Below are positions 31,232 through 40,510 of a stretch of DNA of 64,000 bases, piece by piece. Within the stretch, counting starts at the first letter, position 1; each line of letters begins with the position of its first letter. Source of the stretch: Vibrio neonatus. GTDB taxonomy: Bacteria > Pseudomonadota > Gammaproteobacteria > Enterobacterales > Vibrionaceae. Made by a program: the position numbers and the translations under genes. The stretch covers positions 1,798,001 through 1,862,000 of the forward strand of contig NZ_AP024885.1 of the NCBI RefSeq assembly GCF_024346975.1, written 5' to 3'. The notes under the pieces are model-generated. The model saw nothing but the letters and a program-made list of their open reading frames with translations, did no database searches and had not been told where the DNA came from.

Positions 31232-32791
31232 ATGTTTGAATCTCCTCAGTTTTCAACCACTAGCGTCAAGAATGATGTTCTGTCTGGACTCACAGTAGCC
31301 CTTGCCTTGGTTCCTGAAGCCGTTGCTTTTGCCTTTGTAGCCGGAGTTGACCCAATGGTCGGCCTCTACGCGGCTTTCATCGTCGGGTTAATTACTTCTA
31401 TTTTTGGTGGTCGCCCGGGTATGATTTCTGGCGCGACTGGCGCAATGGCTGTGGTTATGGTCAGTCTCGTGGCTGTGCATGGCGTGCAATATCTATTTGC
31501 GACCATTATGTTAACCGGTGTTCTGCAAATATTGGCCGGCGTATTTAAATTGGGTAAGTTCATTCGCATCGTACCACATCCGGTTATGATAGGTTTTGTC
31601 AACGGTTTGGCGATTGTTATCTTCCTTGCTCAACTGGGACAATTCAAAGCCCCTGACATTGCAGGCGTAATGACTTGGCTTCCTAGCGATCAAATGGCGG
31701 TAATGTTTGCCCTAATTGCGCTGACTATGGCTATCATCTATTTTCTGCCGAAATTTACAACGGCCATCCCCTCTTCATTGGTTGCCATTGTCTCTGTCAC
31801 CGCTATTGTTCACTTTTTTGGATTAGACACTCGCACCGTAGTTGATTTCTTGCGTGCTATGTCAGGCGACTCAAGTGCGACCTTAGCAGGCACGCTACCA
31901 ACCTTCTCTATTCCACAAGTACCGCTGACCCTTGAGACGTTAAAAATCATCCTGCCATACGCCATCATTTTGGCAGCTATTGGCTTGATTGAATCATTAC
32001 TGACTTTGACAGTACTCGATGAAATGACCAATACTCGCGGTAAGAGTAACCGTGAATGTGTCGGTCAAGGCATTGCAAACTTAAGCTGTTCGGTATTTGG
32101 CGCTATGGGCGGCTGTGCCATGATTGGTCAATCAATGATCAACATAAACTCAGGTGGTCGTGGACGACTTTCTGGGATTGTGGCGGCAATTGCGCTACTG
32201 ATGTTCATCTTGTTTACTTCTGGTCTAATCGAAATGATCCCACTTGCCGCATTGGTTGGAGTCATGTTCATGGTGGTTATTGGCACTTTTGAATGGGCAA
32301 CCTTTAAACTGGCTCGTCGCGTACCAAAACAAGATTTCTTTGTGATTATCCTAGTGACTGTAGTCACCGTACTGACCGACCTTGCAGTTGCAGTTGCGGT
32401 GGGTGTAATTGCTTCTGCACTGATGTTTGCATGGCAACATGCTAAGCACATTTACGCCAGCAGCCAGCTTAACGAGGAAGGCTCTAAGGTCTACCAAATC
32501 CACGGTCCAGTATTCTTTGGCTCAGTGGCTAACTTCCTAGAGCTATTTGATGCGAAGAATGACCCTGATGATGTGATTGTCGATTTTGCGGATTCTCGCG
32601 TGACCGATCACTCAGCCATCGAAGCCATCGAAACCCTTGCTGAGCGCTACAATACCGAAGGTAAAACCTTACACCTTCGTCATCTAAGCCAAGATTGTCG
32701 CGCACTATTAGACAAAGCAGGTAGCCTAGTTGAAATCAACGTTAAGGAAGATCCTAGCTATAAGGTCGCGACCGATGTTCTTGCCGGTTAA
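31232..32791 (+). CDS. SulP-family anion transporter with STAS domain
   Basis: 519 residues with about a dozen hydrophobic segments in the SulP/SLC26 pattern ([24 protein letters not shown] near the start) and a C-terminal STAS domain from about 420 with [13 protein letters not shown]. Family members carry bicarbonate, sulfate or dicarboxylates; the short STAS and the marine-type sequence make a bicarbonate or general anion carrier plausible, but the substrate is not readable. AAGAAGAAATG precedes the ATG. It is bounded by terminators on both sides and is probably monocistronic. Confidence 0.9.
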   Translation: MFESPQFSTTSVKNDVLSGLTVALALVPEAVAFAFVAGVDPMVGLYAAFIVGLITSIFGGRPGMISGATGAMAVVMVSLVAVHGVQYLFATIMLTGVLQILAGVFKLGKFIRIVPHPVMIGFVNGLAIVIFLAQLGQFKAPDIAGVMTWLPSDQMAVMFALIALTMAIIYFLPKFTTAIPSSLVAIVSVTAIVHFFGLDTRTVVDFLRAMSGDSSATLAGTLPTFSIPQVPLTLETLKIILPYAIILAAIGLIESLLTLTVLDEMTNTRGKSNRECVGQGIANLSCSVFGAMGGCAMIGQSMININSGGRGRLSGIVAAIALLMFILFTSGLIEMIPLAALVGVMFMVVIGTFEWATFKLARRVPKQDFFVIILVTVVTVLTDLAVAVAVGVIASALMFAWQHAKHIYASSQLNEEGSKVYQIHGPVFFGSVANFLELFDAKNDPDDVIVDFADSRVTDHSAIEAIETLAERYNTEGKTLHLRHLSQDCRALLDKAGSLVEINVKEDPSYKVATDVLAG

Positions 32792-32809
32792 ACTTTAGCA
32801 AACCTACAC

Positions 32810-32850
32810 AATGCCGATATCACTTAAGTGTTATCGGCATTCTTCTTTTT
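32810..32850 (+). terminator. Intrinsic terminator after the SulP gene
   Basis: A 16-bp near-palindromic stem (32810-32825 with 32826-32841; one mismatch) is followed on the plus strand by TCTTCTTTTT. Confidence 0.85.
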
Positions 32851-32855
32851 AGCAG

Positions 32856-34331
32856 TTATTTTTTCTCAGCTAGCAACTCATCATTTTTCACCAGCTCTTC
32901 CATTGCCACAGCGTCATGAGTACAAAATGGCTGCATGTTGACGCAATGCACTCCTTCTTCCAGCTCCTCATCGAAGGTCTCTTTTATCTCAGAAGGTGTT
33001 TCGGCATCTAATTGTTGTAAATGAAACCGTAAGGCGGCTAACGCTATCAAGCCAAACACTAGATTTCCCAGTGCTTGACCATACAAAACCCCAAGTGCGC
33101 CAAATAACGTCGACCCCAAGTAGACAAAAGGAATAGTGCCTAACGTCGCCTTACCTACATTTAATGCGGTGGAATATAAAGGCCTACCAAGATTATTAAA
33201 CGAGGTGTTTGCGACAAATTGCGCGCCATTAAACAAAAAGGTAATCGCAATGTAAGTACAAAAAGTTCGAACCAGCAGATCGGCATCGCCAGTAAGGTTA
33301 AAGGCATTCACAATTTGCGACTGCAAAAAGAAAAGCACAACACTGACTAATAAGCAGTACACAGTTACCACCAACAACGAATTGCGTAGCGTTTCCTTCA
33401 CTCTGTCTATGCGCACGGCTCCATAATTTTGCCCGATAATCGGGCCTACTGCTCCTGACAAGGCAAAAATAGCCGCGAACACCACCGGCGTTAATCGCCC
33501 CATTACCGCAAACCCAGCCACAAAGTCTTCACCATATTGTGCAATGGCGCTCGTTACAATGGCGTTGCCTACTGGTGTCGCGATATTGGTAAAAATGGCA
33601 GGTAATGCAATGGCGAAGATAGCCCGTTGGCTCATTAACCAATGGCGATAGTTAAAACGTCCAACAAGGTTGTGTTGTCGAATCAAAGGAGCCAACGCAA
33701 AGGTTAATACGGTCGCGCGGGAGATCACCGATGCTAATGCGGCGCCTTCCACATTCCACATAAATACAAAGATAAAGATAGGGTCTAAAATGGCGTTGAC
33801 GACCCCGCCCCAAATGGTAGCCATCATGGAACGTTTGGCATCCCCTGCGGCACGTAGCGCCGCTCCTGCTGCCATACCTAGCGCAACTAAGGGGGTACTC
33901 GGCAGTAAAATGTACATGTAATCTTTTGCGTGCTCAAAGGCCGCGCCTTTAGCACCGATTAACGTCAGCAATTCAGGAATGTAATAGGTCATGATGCCAG
34001 TAATGACGGCGTTGACCAGAAAAGCGGTGACCAATATATTGATCACTAGGTGCTTTGCACCTTGCCTCTGTTTTGCGCCAAGTTCTTTTGAAACTAACGC
34101 TCCCATGGCAATTGAAGTACCAATAGAAATAGAGGTTGAGAAAAAGATTAAGGTCCCTGCAAACCCCACCGCTGCCGCCAGTTCCACCTGACCGAGCATA
34201 CTGATAAACATCATATCGAGCAGGTCGACAATAAATAAAGACATGAGTCCAATGGAACCCGCACCTGACATGGTCAGTATGTGCTTCATTGTCGAACCCT
34301 GTACGAACTTCGCTTCCTGCTCTGCCACCAT
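32856..34331 (-). CDS. MATE-family efflux transporter
   Basis: About 490 residues with two internally similar halves of six membrane segments, including SMLGQVELAAAVGFAG, and KxLGAK after TM3, the MATE pattern. It would export cationic compounds with Na+ or H+. The start is unclear: AAGGAG at 34334-34339 is two bases from ATG 34331 but an ideal five from GTG 34328, so translation may begin one codon later. An upstream GTG at 34361 has no site. The C-terminal 40 residues are a soluble acidic tail. Confidence 0.88.
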   Translation of the reverse strand: MVAEQEAKFVQGSTMKHILTMSGAGSIGLMSLFIVDLLDMMFISMLGQVELAAAVGFAGTLIFFSTSISIGTSIAMGALVSKELGAKQRQGAKHLVINILVTAFLVNAVITGIMTYYIPELLTLIGAKGAAFEHAKDYMYILLPSTPLVALGMAAGAALRAAGDAKRSMMATIWGGVVNAILDPIFIFVFMWNVEGAALASVISRATVLTFALAPLIRQHNLVGRFNYRHWLMSQRAIFAIALPAIFTNIATPVGNAIVTSAIAQYGEDFVAGFAVMGRLTPVVFAAIFALSGAVGPIIGQNYGAVRIDRVKETLRNSLLVVTVYCLLVSVVLFFLQSQIVNAFNLTGDADLLVRTFCTYIAITFLFNGAQFVANTSFNNLGRPLYSTALNVGKATLGTIPFVYLGSTLFGALGVLYGQALGNLVFGLIALAALRFHLQQLDAETPSEIKETFDEELEEGVHCVNMQPFCTHDAVAMEELVKNDELLAEKK

Positions 34332-34420
34332 CACTCCTTGGTCTGTGCTTATACCAATCACAGTAACGCCGCCACCAAGTAGGTTTACCCGCTAGCATGA
34401 CTCGTTATGCACGTTCAGTA

Positions 34421-35020
34421 TTAGTTTCTCAATAATTCAAAGGCCAGTAGTAGCATTGTCACCCCTACTAAACCTTCAAGTACTTTCCAAGTATGGGCTT
34501 TTTTGAAGTAAGGGGTTAATAATCTTGCGCCATAACCCAAACCAAAGAAGAAAATAAACGAAGCGCACACAGCGCCGAAGCCAAATTCGTATTTATCTAC
34601 GCCATATTGGGTAGATACAGAACCTAGAAAAACTAAGGTATCAAGATAAACATGCGGGTTTAACCAAGTGAACGCCAAACATACGGCCAATGTTTTCGTT
34701 AACGAGGATGGCGCTTTCGCGGTAGGATCAAGTGTGTGTTTATTGCGAACCGCCGAGCATAGACTGCTCAGCCCATACACGATTAAAAACAAGGCTCCGG
34801 CATAACGGGCAATATCTTCGACTTGCGGGTAGGCTTTCACCACTACTGAAAAGCCCGCAACACCAGCAAAAATCAATAGTGCATCAGAGCAGGCGCAGAC
34901 CAAGCACACCCAAAACACATGCTGACGCATTAAGCCTTGCTTAATTACAAAAGCATTTTGTGCGCCAATAGCCAAAATAAGAGAAAGCCCAATCGAAAGT
35001 CCGGCGAAGAAAGGCGACAT
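34421..35020 (-). CDS. argO: LysE/ArgO-family amino-acid exporter
   Basis: About 199 residues with six membrane segments and the family motif SLILAIGAQNAFVIKQG at the start, and FTWLNPHVYLDT in the middle. ArgO/LysE exports arginine or lysine. The ATG at 35020 is chosen over a TTG at 35041; neither has a strong ribosome site. A perfect intrinsic terminator lies 80 bases upstream on the same strand, so the gene has its own promoter in between or is controlled by read-through. Confidence 0.88.
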   Translation of the reverse strand: MSPFFAGLSIGLSLILAIGAQNAFVIKQGLMRQHVFWVCLVCACSDALLIFAGVAGFSVVVKAYPQVEDIARYAGALFLIVYGLSSLCSAVRNKHTLDPTAKAPSSLTKTLAVCLAFTWLNPHVYLDTLVFLGSVSTQYGVDKYEFGFGAVCASFIFFFGLGYGARLLTPYFKKAHTWKVLEGLVGVTMLLLAFELLRN

Positions 35021-35100
35021 AAACGTATCCACAAAAACCAAAATGGTGGATAACTTTACAGTTCACTTGCATAAATAGCAATTTAAGGAAAAAGGCTTTA

Positions 35101-35140
35101 GAAAAGAAAAAGAGCAAACCCATGACTATGAGTTTGCTCT
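35101..35140 (-). terminator. Strong intrinsic terminator upstream of argO
   Basis: On the minus strand a 13-bp stem (35128-35140 with 35111-35123, one wobble) with AGTC loop runs into TTTTTCTTTTC. It ends whatever transcript comes from the right: the GGGtGRT operon, or a separate small RNA. Confidence 0.9.
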
Positions 35141-35159
35141 GAATGCCCACAGGTAAAAA

Positions 35160-35244
35160 GTAATGAGCGGTATCACTTTTTATCCATAATACTGACTAAA
35201 TACTGTCCCAGTATGAGGATAGTGATTAGCCAGTCGTTATTATA
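35160..35244 (-). ncRNA. Candidate structured small RNA or leader before the argO terminator
   Basis: On the minus strand ATCACT-ATCC pairs with GGAT-AAAA-AGTGAT and encloses ATACTG-GGA-CAGTAT. A TATAAT at 35244-35239 is correctly placed to start an RNA of about 130 bases ending at the terminator, but the -35 is poor. It may equally be the 3' untranslated region of the operon to the right, or a control leader of argO. I do not recognise a known family. Confidence 0.3.
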
Positions 35245-35331
35245 AATATCAATCTGGCGATAGACATCCACTTATAAATTTGGGCATATAATCAATTTAG
35301 GTAAGTTCATAAACTAAATTGACATTAGACC

Positions 35332-35396
35332 GGAAGCTAGCCATGTGTCACCGCAATGCCATGACACAATTAAGAGGTATGGAGCAGCTAGCCTCC
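35332..35396. repeat. Nested inverted repeats after the GGGtGRT gene
   Basis: GGAAGCTAGC (35332-35341) pairs with GCTAGCCTCC (35387-35396; one G-T pair) and encloses a perfect 7-bp hairpin TGTGTCA/TGACACA (35344-35350 and 35362-35368). No T-run follows on either strand, so it is not an ordinary terminator. Confidence 0.6.
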
Positions 35397-35409
35397 AGAA
35401 TTTTAGTAC

Positions 35410-36393
35410 TTAAGCGCGTTTCGCTTTAAGTGCTTCATCTACCGCTACAGCAAGTGCTACAGATGCACCTACCATTGGGTTGTTACCCATGCCGATGAAG
35501 CCCATCATAGCTACGTGAGCAGGTACAGAAGAGCTACCAGCAAACTGAGCGTCAGCGTGCATACGACCCATAGTATCTGTCATACCGTAAGATGCAGGAC
35601 CTGCAGCTACGTTATCTGGGTGTAGAGTACGACCAGTACCGCCACCTGAAGCTACAGAGAAGTATGATTTACCTTCACGGTTACATTCTGATTTGTAGAT
35701 ACCAGCAACTGGGTGTTGGAAACGTGTAGGGTTAGTTGAGTTACCAGTGATACTTACGTCAACACCAGCGCTACGCATGATAGCCACACCTTCACGTACA
35801 TCATCAGCACCGTAACAATCGATTTCGCCACGAGGACCTTGAGAGAAACGACGACGTTCTACTTCTTTTAGCTCGCCAGTATCGTAATCAAATTGAGTTC
35901 TCACGTAAGTGAAACCATTGATACGAGAGATAAGGTAAGCCGCATCTTTACCTAGACCATTAAGAATAACTTTTAATGGAGTAGTACGTGCTTTGTTTAC
36001 GTTAAGTGCGATTTTGATTGCACCTTCAGCTGCCGCAAATGATTCGTGACCTGCTAGGAAAGCAAAACATGTGCTTTTTTCGTCAAGAAGACGAGCCGCT
36101 AGAGCACCGTGACCGATACCAACTTGACGTTGGTCAGCAACGCTACCTGGTTTACAAGATGCTTGTAGACCTTTACCGATAGCATTTGCCGCTTCGATAG
36201 AAGATTTGCTGTCTGTGAATAATGCGTAAGCCGTACCTAGTGTGTATGCGTCTACTGCACTTTCAAAAGCGATAGGCTGAGTTCCCATGACTTGTTCACG
36301 GGTATCAATGCCGAATTCTTTACAATAAGCAGCCGCTTCTTCTAAAGATTTTAAGTTCATTTCTGCTAATAGAGCTTGAGTTGCGTTGTTCAT
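35410..36393 (-). CDS. GGGtGRT-family protein
   Basis: 327 residues with the family-defining ASGGGTGRTLHPDN near residue 245. The family is widespread but, as far as I know, has no established biochemical role. It follows the IscU-like gene by 17 bases in the same transcript, and both lie behind a fluoride riboswitch. There is no signal peptide or membrane segment, so it is cytoplasmic. The pairing suggests work on a metal or iron-sulfur centre, possibly one affected by fluoride; this is inference. Confidence 0.85.
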   Translation of the reverse strand: MNNATQALLAEMNLKSLEEAAAYCKEFGIDTREQVMGTQPIAFESAVDAYTLGTAYALFTDSKSSIEAANAIGKGLQASCKPGSVADQRQVGIGHGALAARLLDEKSTCFAFLAGHESFAAAEGAIKIALNVNKARTTPLKVILNGLGKDAAYLISRINGFTYVRTQFDYDTGELKEVERRRFSQGPRGEIDCYGADDVREGVAIMRSAGVDVSITGNSTNPTRFQHPVAGIYKSECNREGKSYFSVASGGGTGRTLHPDNVAAGPASYGMTDTMGRMHADAQFAGSSSVPAHVAMMGFIGMGNNPMVGASVALAVAVDEALKAKRA

Positions 36394-36410
36394 GATTCAG
36401 TCCTCTTCGC

Positions 36411-37103
36411 TTACTGTTGACGTGGGTTGATAGTTTTAACAGCTTCTGCAAAACGGCCGTATTGACCACTTGCTTGAGCTAGTGCAGTTTCTGCATCAAC
36501 GCCAGCATCAAGTGCTTTCATGAACTTGCCTAGGTTCATGTATTGATAACCGATAACTTCATCGTTTTCATCAAGACCCATTTTAGTCACGTAGCCTTCA
36601 GCGATTTCCATGTAACGAACGCCTTTAGCTTTAGTTGAGTAGCTTGTACCCACTTGGCTACGTAGTGTTTGACCTAAATCTTCTAGCGCTTCACCTACTT
36701 CTAGACCGCCATCAGAGAATGCAGATTGAGTACGACCGTAAGTGAACTGAAGGAAGATTTCACGCATTGCTACGTTAATTGCATCACACACTAAGTCAGT
36801 GTTCATTGCTTCAAGAATTGTTTTGCCTGTAAGAATTTCAGACGCCATAGCTGCTGATTGAGTCATGCCTGAACAACCGATAGTTTCGATTAGCACTTCT
36901 TCAATGATGCCTTCTTTAACGTTTAAAGTTAGTTTTGCAGCGCCTTGTTGTGGAGCACAACCGCCCACACCGTGGCTTAGGCCAGAAATTGCAATAACTT
37001 CTTTAGGGTTAATCATGCGGCCTTCTACTGGGATTGGAGAAGAAGCATGTAGGTCGCCACGTTGAATTGGGCACATTGATTGAATTTCGTTTGTGTAATG
37101 CAT
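36411..37103 (-). CDS. IscU/NifU-like iron-sulfur scaffold family protein
   Basis: 230 residues. The NifU-N-like core has GGCAPQQGAAKLTL, LIETIGCSGMTQSAAMASEIL and later NMDLVCDAI-like (TDLVCDAIN), giving the three-cysteine pattern of scaffold proteins. An extension of about 80 residues follows. It is paired with the GGGtGRT gene in many genomes. GAGCGGAAAA lies before the ATG. The promoter and riboswitch to its right control both genes. Whether it assembles clusters has not been shown for this branch to my knowledge. Confidence 0.8.
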   Translation of the reverse strand: MHYTNEIQSMCPIQRGDLHASSPIPVEGRMINPKEVIAISGLSHGVGGCAPQQGAAKLTLNVKEGIIEEVLIETIGCSGMTQSAAMASEILTGKTILEAMNTDLVCDAINVAMREIFLQFTYGRTQSAFSDGGLEVGEALEDLGQTLRSQVGTSYSTKAKGVRYMEIAEGYVTKMGLDENDEVIGYQYMNLGKFMKALDAGVDAETALAQASGQYGRFAEAVKTINPRQQ

Positions 37104-37254
37104 AGTGTTTTCCGCTCTAACAAATGAATTAAGCTTGGGAAAACAGTGAAGAATGGGCAGAATGAGAATTGAAGATACACCCTACCAAACCGAGTACCAT
37201 AATAGTACTAGCTACAATTATCCTAAGATAAATACGTCACTGCTTTCGATTTTA

Positions 37255-37310
37255 GTAGGAGTCATCAGCCAAAGATTTGGCGGTTAAGTAGGTGGAACCC
37301 CATCACCTGT
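37255..37310 (-). promoter_or_regulatory. Fluoride (crcB-type) riboswitch
   Basis: On the minus strand the RNA has every element of the fluoride aptamer: GGTG (37307-37304) pairs with CACC (37294-37291) around the loop ATGGGGTTC; then TTAACC; a second hairpin GCCAA-ATCT-TTGGC (37281-37268); then TGATGACTCCTAC. The pseudoknot GGGGTT (37301-37296) with GACTCC (37263-37258) is intact. The conserved GATG and CTGATG elements are present. It lies 150 bases before the IscU-like gene on the same strand and begins close to the predicted transcript start. Confidence 0.9.
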
Positions 37311-37316
37311 GCAACT

Positions 37317-37345
37317 AATTTAGGTCATGGCACATTTGATAACAA
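37317..37345 (-). promoter_or_regulatory. Promoter of the riboswitch-controlled operon
   Basis: On the minus strand TTGTTA (37345-37340) and TAAATT (37322-37317) stand 17 bases apart, each matching four of six consensus positions. Transcription would begin around 37310, at the first base of the aptamer, as expected for a riboswitch. Confidence 0.6.
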
Positions 37346-37533
37346 CATATTCATATGAAACCTAACATTACTGCGATGGAATAAGATATTCACAAAAGTT
37401 TGCGCTCAAACAAACTATTCTTTAAACCCTTTACTGATCAACTAGATACAAATTGAAAATAATGGGTAAAAAACAGATAAATTCGCAAATTGGTCCATAA
37501 TTAACCGAGTTAGCCAATGTGAGATAAAAAATA

Positions 37534-38355
37534 ATGTCACGGACAAGCATCAAATATAAGGAATTACCCAATTCCCTTTCTCTAATCAGTAAGACTTTAT
37601 TTAAATCTCAAACCAATATCGAAATCCCTTTACTCAATTTAACCCTTCATGAATTTAACTTTAAGCCGGCACATCTTGCTCACTATCAGCAATATTGTGG
37701 TTTTCCAGCAGAGCATTTCCCTCTGCCTTATCTTTTTGTTGCCAGCCAAAAAGCGCAACTGGCTTTATTAAGTGACCCACGCTTTCCTCTAAAAATATTG
37801 GGACTTATTCATACCCGCATCCATTTTTTCCAAAATGATGCCATAGTGCCAAGCACTTCGTTAGACATCACAGTCGCAATTGGTAAAGTAGAACACAAAG
37901 ATCGCGGCATTGAATTTGAGTTACAGGTGCGATTTTTAGACTCAGGTAAGGTGGTATGTGGTTTTGACAGTCATTATTTTTCTATCACTCACCTGCAGCG
38001 CGCCAATAAACCAGCGCCAATACTAGAGCAATACCCTAGCTATCAAATGATAGATACCTTATCGTTTTCCGAACCGGATGTACGCGGCTATGCCAGAATA
38101 TCCGGCGACTATAATCCAATCCATTTGCATCGAATTACCGCAGCGCCATTTGGCTTCAAACACCCTATCGCACATGGGATGTATTTATTAGCTCGCTCTA
38201 TGGTGTCACTGGAAATCAACCCAGCCTCAATTGCAGTGCAATTTAAACGTCCTGCGCTATTGCCAACTCACACTCAACTGCTCAAAGATGGACAGCAAGC
38301 GGTGTTACTCAATGCTCAAAACAAACCGCTATTAGATTTACAATGGCGTACTTAA
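37534..38355 (+). CDS. MaoC-like hot-dog dehydratase family protein
   Basis: 273 residues. The C-terminal half has SGDYNPIHLHRITA and KHPIAHGMYLLARSM, the MaoC/hydratase-2 motif with catalytic Asp and His; the N-terminal half looks like a degenerate second hot-dog domain. Related proteins hydrate enoyl-thioesters. The substrate is unknown. It overlaps the tail of the convergent exonuclease-family gene by four bases. No operon partner is seen. Confidence 0.75.
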   Translation: MSRTSIKYKELPNSLSLISKTLFKSQTNIEIPLLNLTLHEFNFKPAHLAHYQQYCGFPAEHFPLPYLFVASQKAQLALLSDPRFPLKILGLIHTRIHFFQNDAIVPSTSLDITVAIGKVEHKDRGIEFELQVRFLDSGKVVCGFDSHYFSITHLQRANKPAPILEQYPSYQMIDTLSFSEPDVRGYARISGDYNPIHLHRITAAPFGFKHPIAHGMYLLARSMVSLEINPASIAVQFKRPALLPTHTQLLKDGQQAVLLNAQNKPLLDLQWRT

Positions 38356-39356
38356 CATTGTTCTGTAAGGGTCACTGTGACTACGCCATGATCGCTCGCC
38401 ATTCGGTCAATGGCATAGATAGGGTTGATCAAATGACTATCCGATACTGAGTACTCACTTACCTCATATAAGCAAGAGGCGCTAGCGCGATCAAACTCTT
38501 CGGATAGCAAGACATAATCTAATACGTTGCCTTTAGCGCCATAGTAGTGAGTGGGAATGGGCTCTATTGGTGTAGCTAATAAACCTTTGGCATCTTGCAG
38601 ATAACCGCTACTCGGTAACAGTTGCTCATCCAAGGTGAGAGTTGAAAACTCGGCGCTATGCAAATCTCGATTAAAATCGCCTAGCAATATCTGCGGATAA
38701 CCTATTTCACCTTTGCGCTCTGCCATAAACGCACTTAAAAAACGCGCTTCTAGCCCGCGTTGCATGGTTGAACGCCAGCGCTCTACTTCTAATAAGTGTT
38801 CATTGGGCACAGTCAATGCTTTGGGTCTTTGAGACTTAAAGTGCACCACGAACACATCCACTTTGCCTATCATGGGAATTTCAATGACCGCATGTAGAGG
38901 CGCGCGACTAAATGCAAAACCAAGCTCTTGGCTAGCAAGGGCATCGGCGACAACAGGGTTAGCACTCACTATCGGGTAACGTGACGCTATGCCGACAACA
39001 GGCTCTGAATAGATAAACTCATCTTCTATTGTTGGTTCATCGATCACCGAGAAATGACGGTACCCTAACTCCAGCAATTGCTCTTGTAATGGCAAAGGGC
39101 TAAAGATCTCTTGAAAGCCAATAATATCAGCATCACTGAGTTTGATTTGATCGAACGTCCAACGCTGTTTGTCCTGCCACTGCTCTATGCTGTAGATGTT
39201 TTCAAAATCGTAATACGCCCCTGGCGGGCTAAGATAATTGAACAAATTAAAGGTGCTGATCTTGAACTGATGTAATGCCAAAGTGTCTTTGTCCATGTGG
39301 TAAGCACAACGCATACCTTCACGATAACCCAAGTTACTGGTTTCGGCGAGTTTCAT
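38352..39356 (-). CDS. Endonuclease/exonuclease/phosphatase-family protein
   Basis: About 334 residues from the ATG at 39356 with the DNase I-like fold: STFNLFNY, GFQEI (metal-binding Glu), VHFKSQRP, GDFNRD and MASDHGVV at the end. Such proteins cleave nucleic acids or phosphodiesters. No signal peptide is obvious. The start is uncertain because none of the candidate ATGs (39356, 39314, 39296) has a convincing ribosome site; longer in-frame sequence to 39440 overlaps the divergent aldo/keto reductase gene and is unlikely. Confidence 0.78.
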   Translation of the reverse strand: MKLAETSNLGYREGMRCAYHMDKDTLALHQFKISTFNLFNYLSPPGAYYDFENIYSIEQWQDKQRWTFDQIKLSDADIIGFQEIFSPLPLQEQLLELGYRHFSVIDEPTIEDEFIYSEPVVGIASRYPIVSANPVVADALASQELGFAFSRAPLHAVIEIPMIGKVDVFVVHFKSQRPKALTVPNEHLLEVERWRSTMQRGLEARFLSAFMAERKGEIGYPQILLGDFNRDLHSAEFSTLTLDEQLLPSSGYLQDAKGLLATPIEPIPTHYYGAKGNVLDYVLLSEEFDRASASCLYEVSEYSVSDSHLINPIYAIDRMASDHGVVTVTLTEQC

Positions 39357-39397
39357 GGAGTATCTTAAATAGATAAACAGGATAAGGAGAGATCGAA

Positions 39398-40450
39398 ATG
39401 GAGTATGCCAAACTTGGCCATAGTGACCTGCAAGTATCACGTGTCTGCTTAGGCAGCATGACTTGGGGCGTGCAGAACAATCAACAAGACGCCGATCTGC
39501 AAATTAACCATGCGCTAGAACAAGGCATTAATTTTATCGATACCGCAGAAATGTATGCCATTCCTGCAACCCCTGACACCTACGGTAAAACAGAAACTAT
39601 TATTGGCGACTGGATTTCACGTCATCAAGCGCAGCGCCAAAACACCATCATTGCCACTAAAGTGGCAGGCCCAGGTATGCATTGGGTGAGAGATGGCGGC
39701 CCAATCACCGCAGAGGCGGTGATTCAATCGGTAGAAAAGTCTCTACAACGCCTACAAACCGATTATATCGACCTTTATCAACTGCACTGGCCAAACCGCA
39801 CCTCACCGCACTTTGGCAAGCAGTGGCCTAATACCTTTAGCTTTGATGAAGTAGACGTAACCGCGCAGCGTTCACAGATGTTAGAGATTTTACAAGCCCT
39901 GCAAGAGTGTGTCAGCGCAGGTAAAATTCGTCATTGCGGACTGTCTGATGAAACCCCTTGGGGAATCAGCACTTATTTGGAGCTAGCCAAACAACACAGC
40001 CTGCCAAAAATGGTCTCTATTCAAAATGAATTTAGCTTGCTATGCCAAAAAGACTGGCCGTATTTAATTGAGCATTGTCATCACAATGATGTCGCTTATT
40101 TACCTTGGTCACCGCTGGCTACTGGGCTTTTATCAGGCAAATATGCCAATGGCGCTCGCCCTGACGGCTCTCGCTGGAGCTTAATGAACCCAAGCAGCAT
40201 TTATCGAAGCAGCGACCTTGCCCATGAAGCTGTGGCGCAATATAGCCAAATTGCGCATGATTTAAATATCACTCCTGCACAGTTAGCGCTGGCATGGTGT
40301 AACAGCGTGCAAGGGGTGACTTCAAGCATCATTGGCGCGACTAACTTGTCTCAGTTAAAAGAGAACATTGCTGCGTTTGATATTACCCTTGATGAGCAAG
40401 CGTTAGCCCGTATTACGCAGGTCATTAAACAGTTTCCGGCACCTTATTAA
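39398..40450 (+). CDS. tas: Aldo/keto reductase, Tas-like
   Basis: 350 residues of the AKR barrel with CLGSMTWG, DTAEMY (catalytic Asp and Tyr), the Lys in ATKVAGP and the His in LYQLHWP, so the tetrad is intact. INxIDxAEMY and WISRH lead closely to E. coli Tas. It reduces aldehydes or ketones with NADPH; the physiological substrate is unknown. AAGGAG precedes the ATG by eight bases. Confidence 0.85.
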   Translation: MEYAKLGHSDLQVSRVCLGSMTWGVQNNQQDADLQINHALEQGINFIDTAEMYAIPATPDTYGKTETIIGDWISRHQAQRQNTIIATKVAGPGMHWVRDGGPITAEAVIQSVEKSLQRLQTDYIDLYQLHWPNRTSPHFGKQWPNTFSFDEVDVTAQRSQMLEILQALQECVSAGKIRHCGLSDETPWGISTYLELAKQHSLPKMVSIQNEFSLLCQKDWPYLIEHCHHNDVAYLPWSPLATGLLSGKYANGARPDGSRWSLMNPSSIYRSSDLAHEAVAQYSQIAHDLNITPAQLALAWCNSVQGVTSSIIGATNLSQLKENIAAFDITLDEQALARITQVIKQFPAPY

Positions 40451-40510
40451 ACGCCTATCCATTAAAGCCCGAATGGCTGGGTACGCCCAGCCTTTACACG
40501 AGATTTATCC

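Noticed and set aside
35101..35400. Lysine riboswitch before argO
   Set aside because: The characteristic conserved segments of the lysine aptamer are absent on the argO strand.
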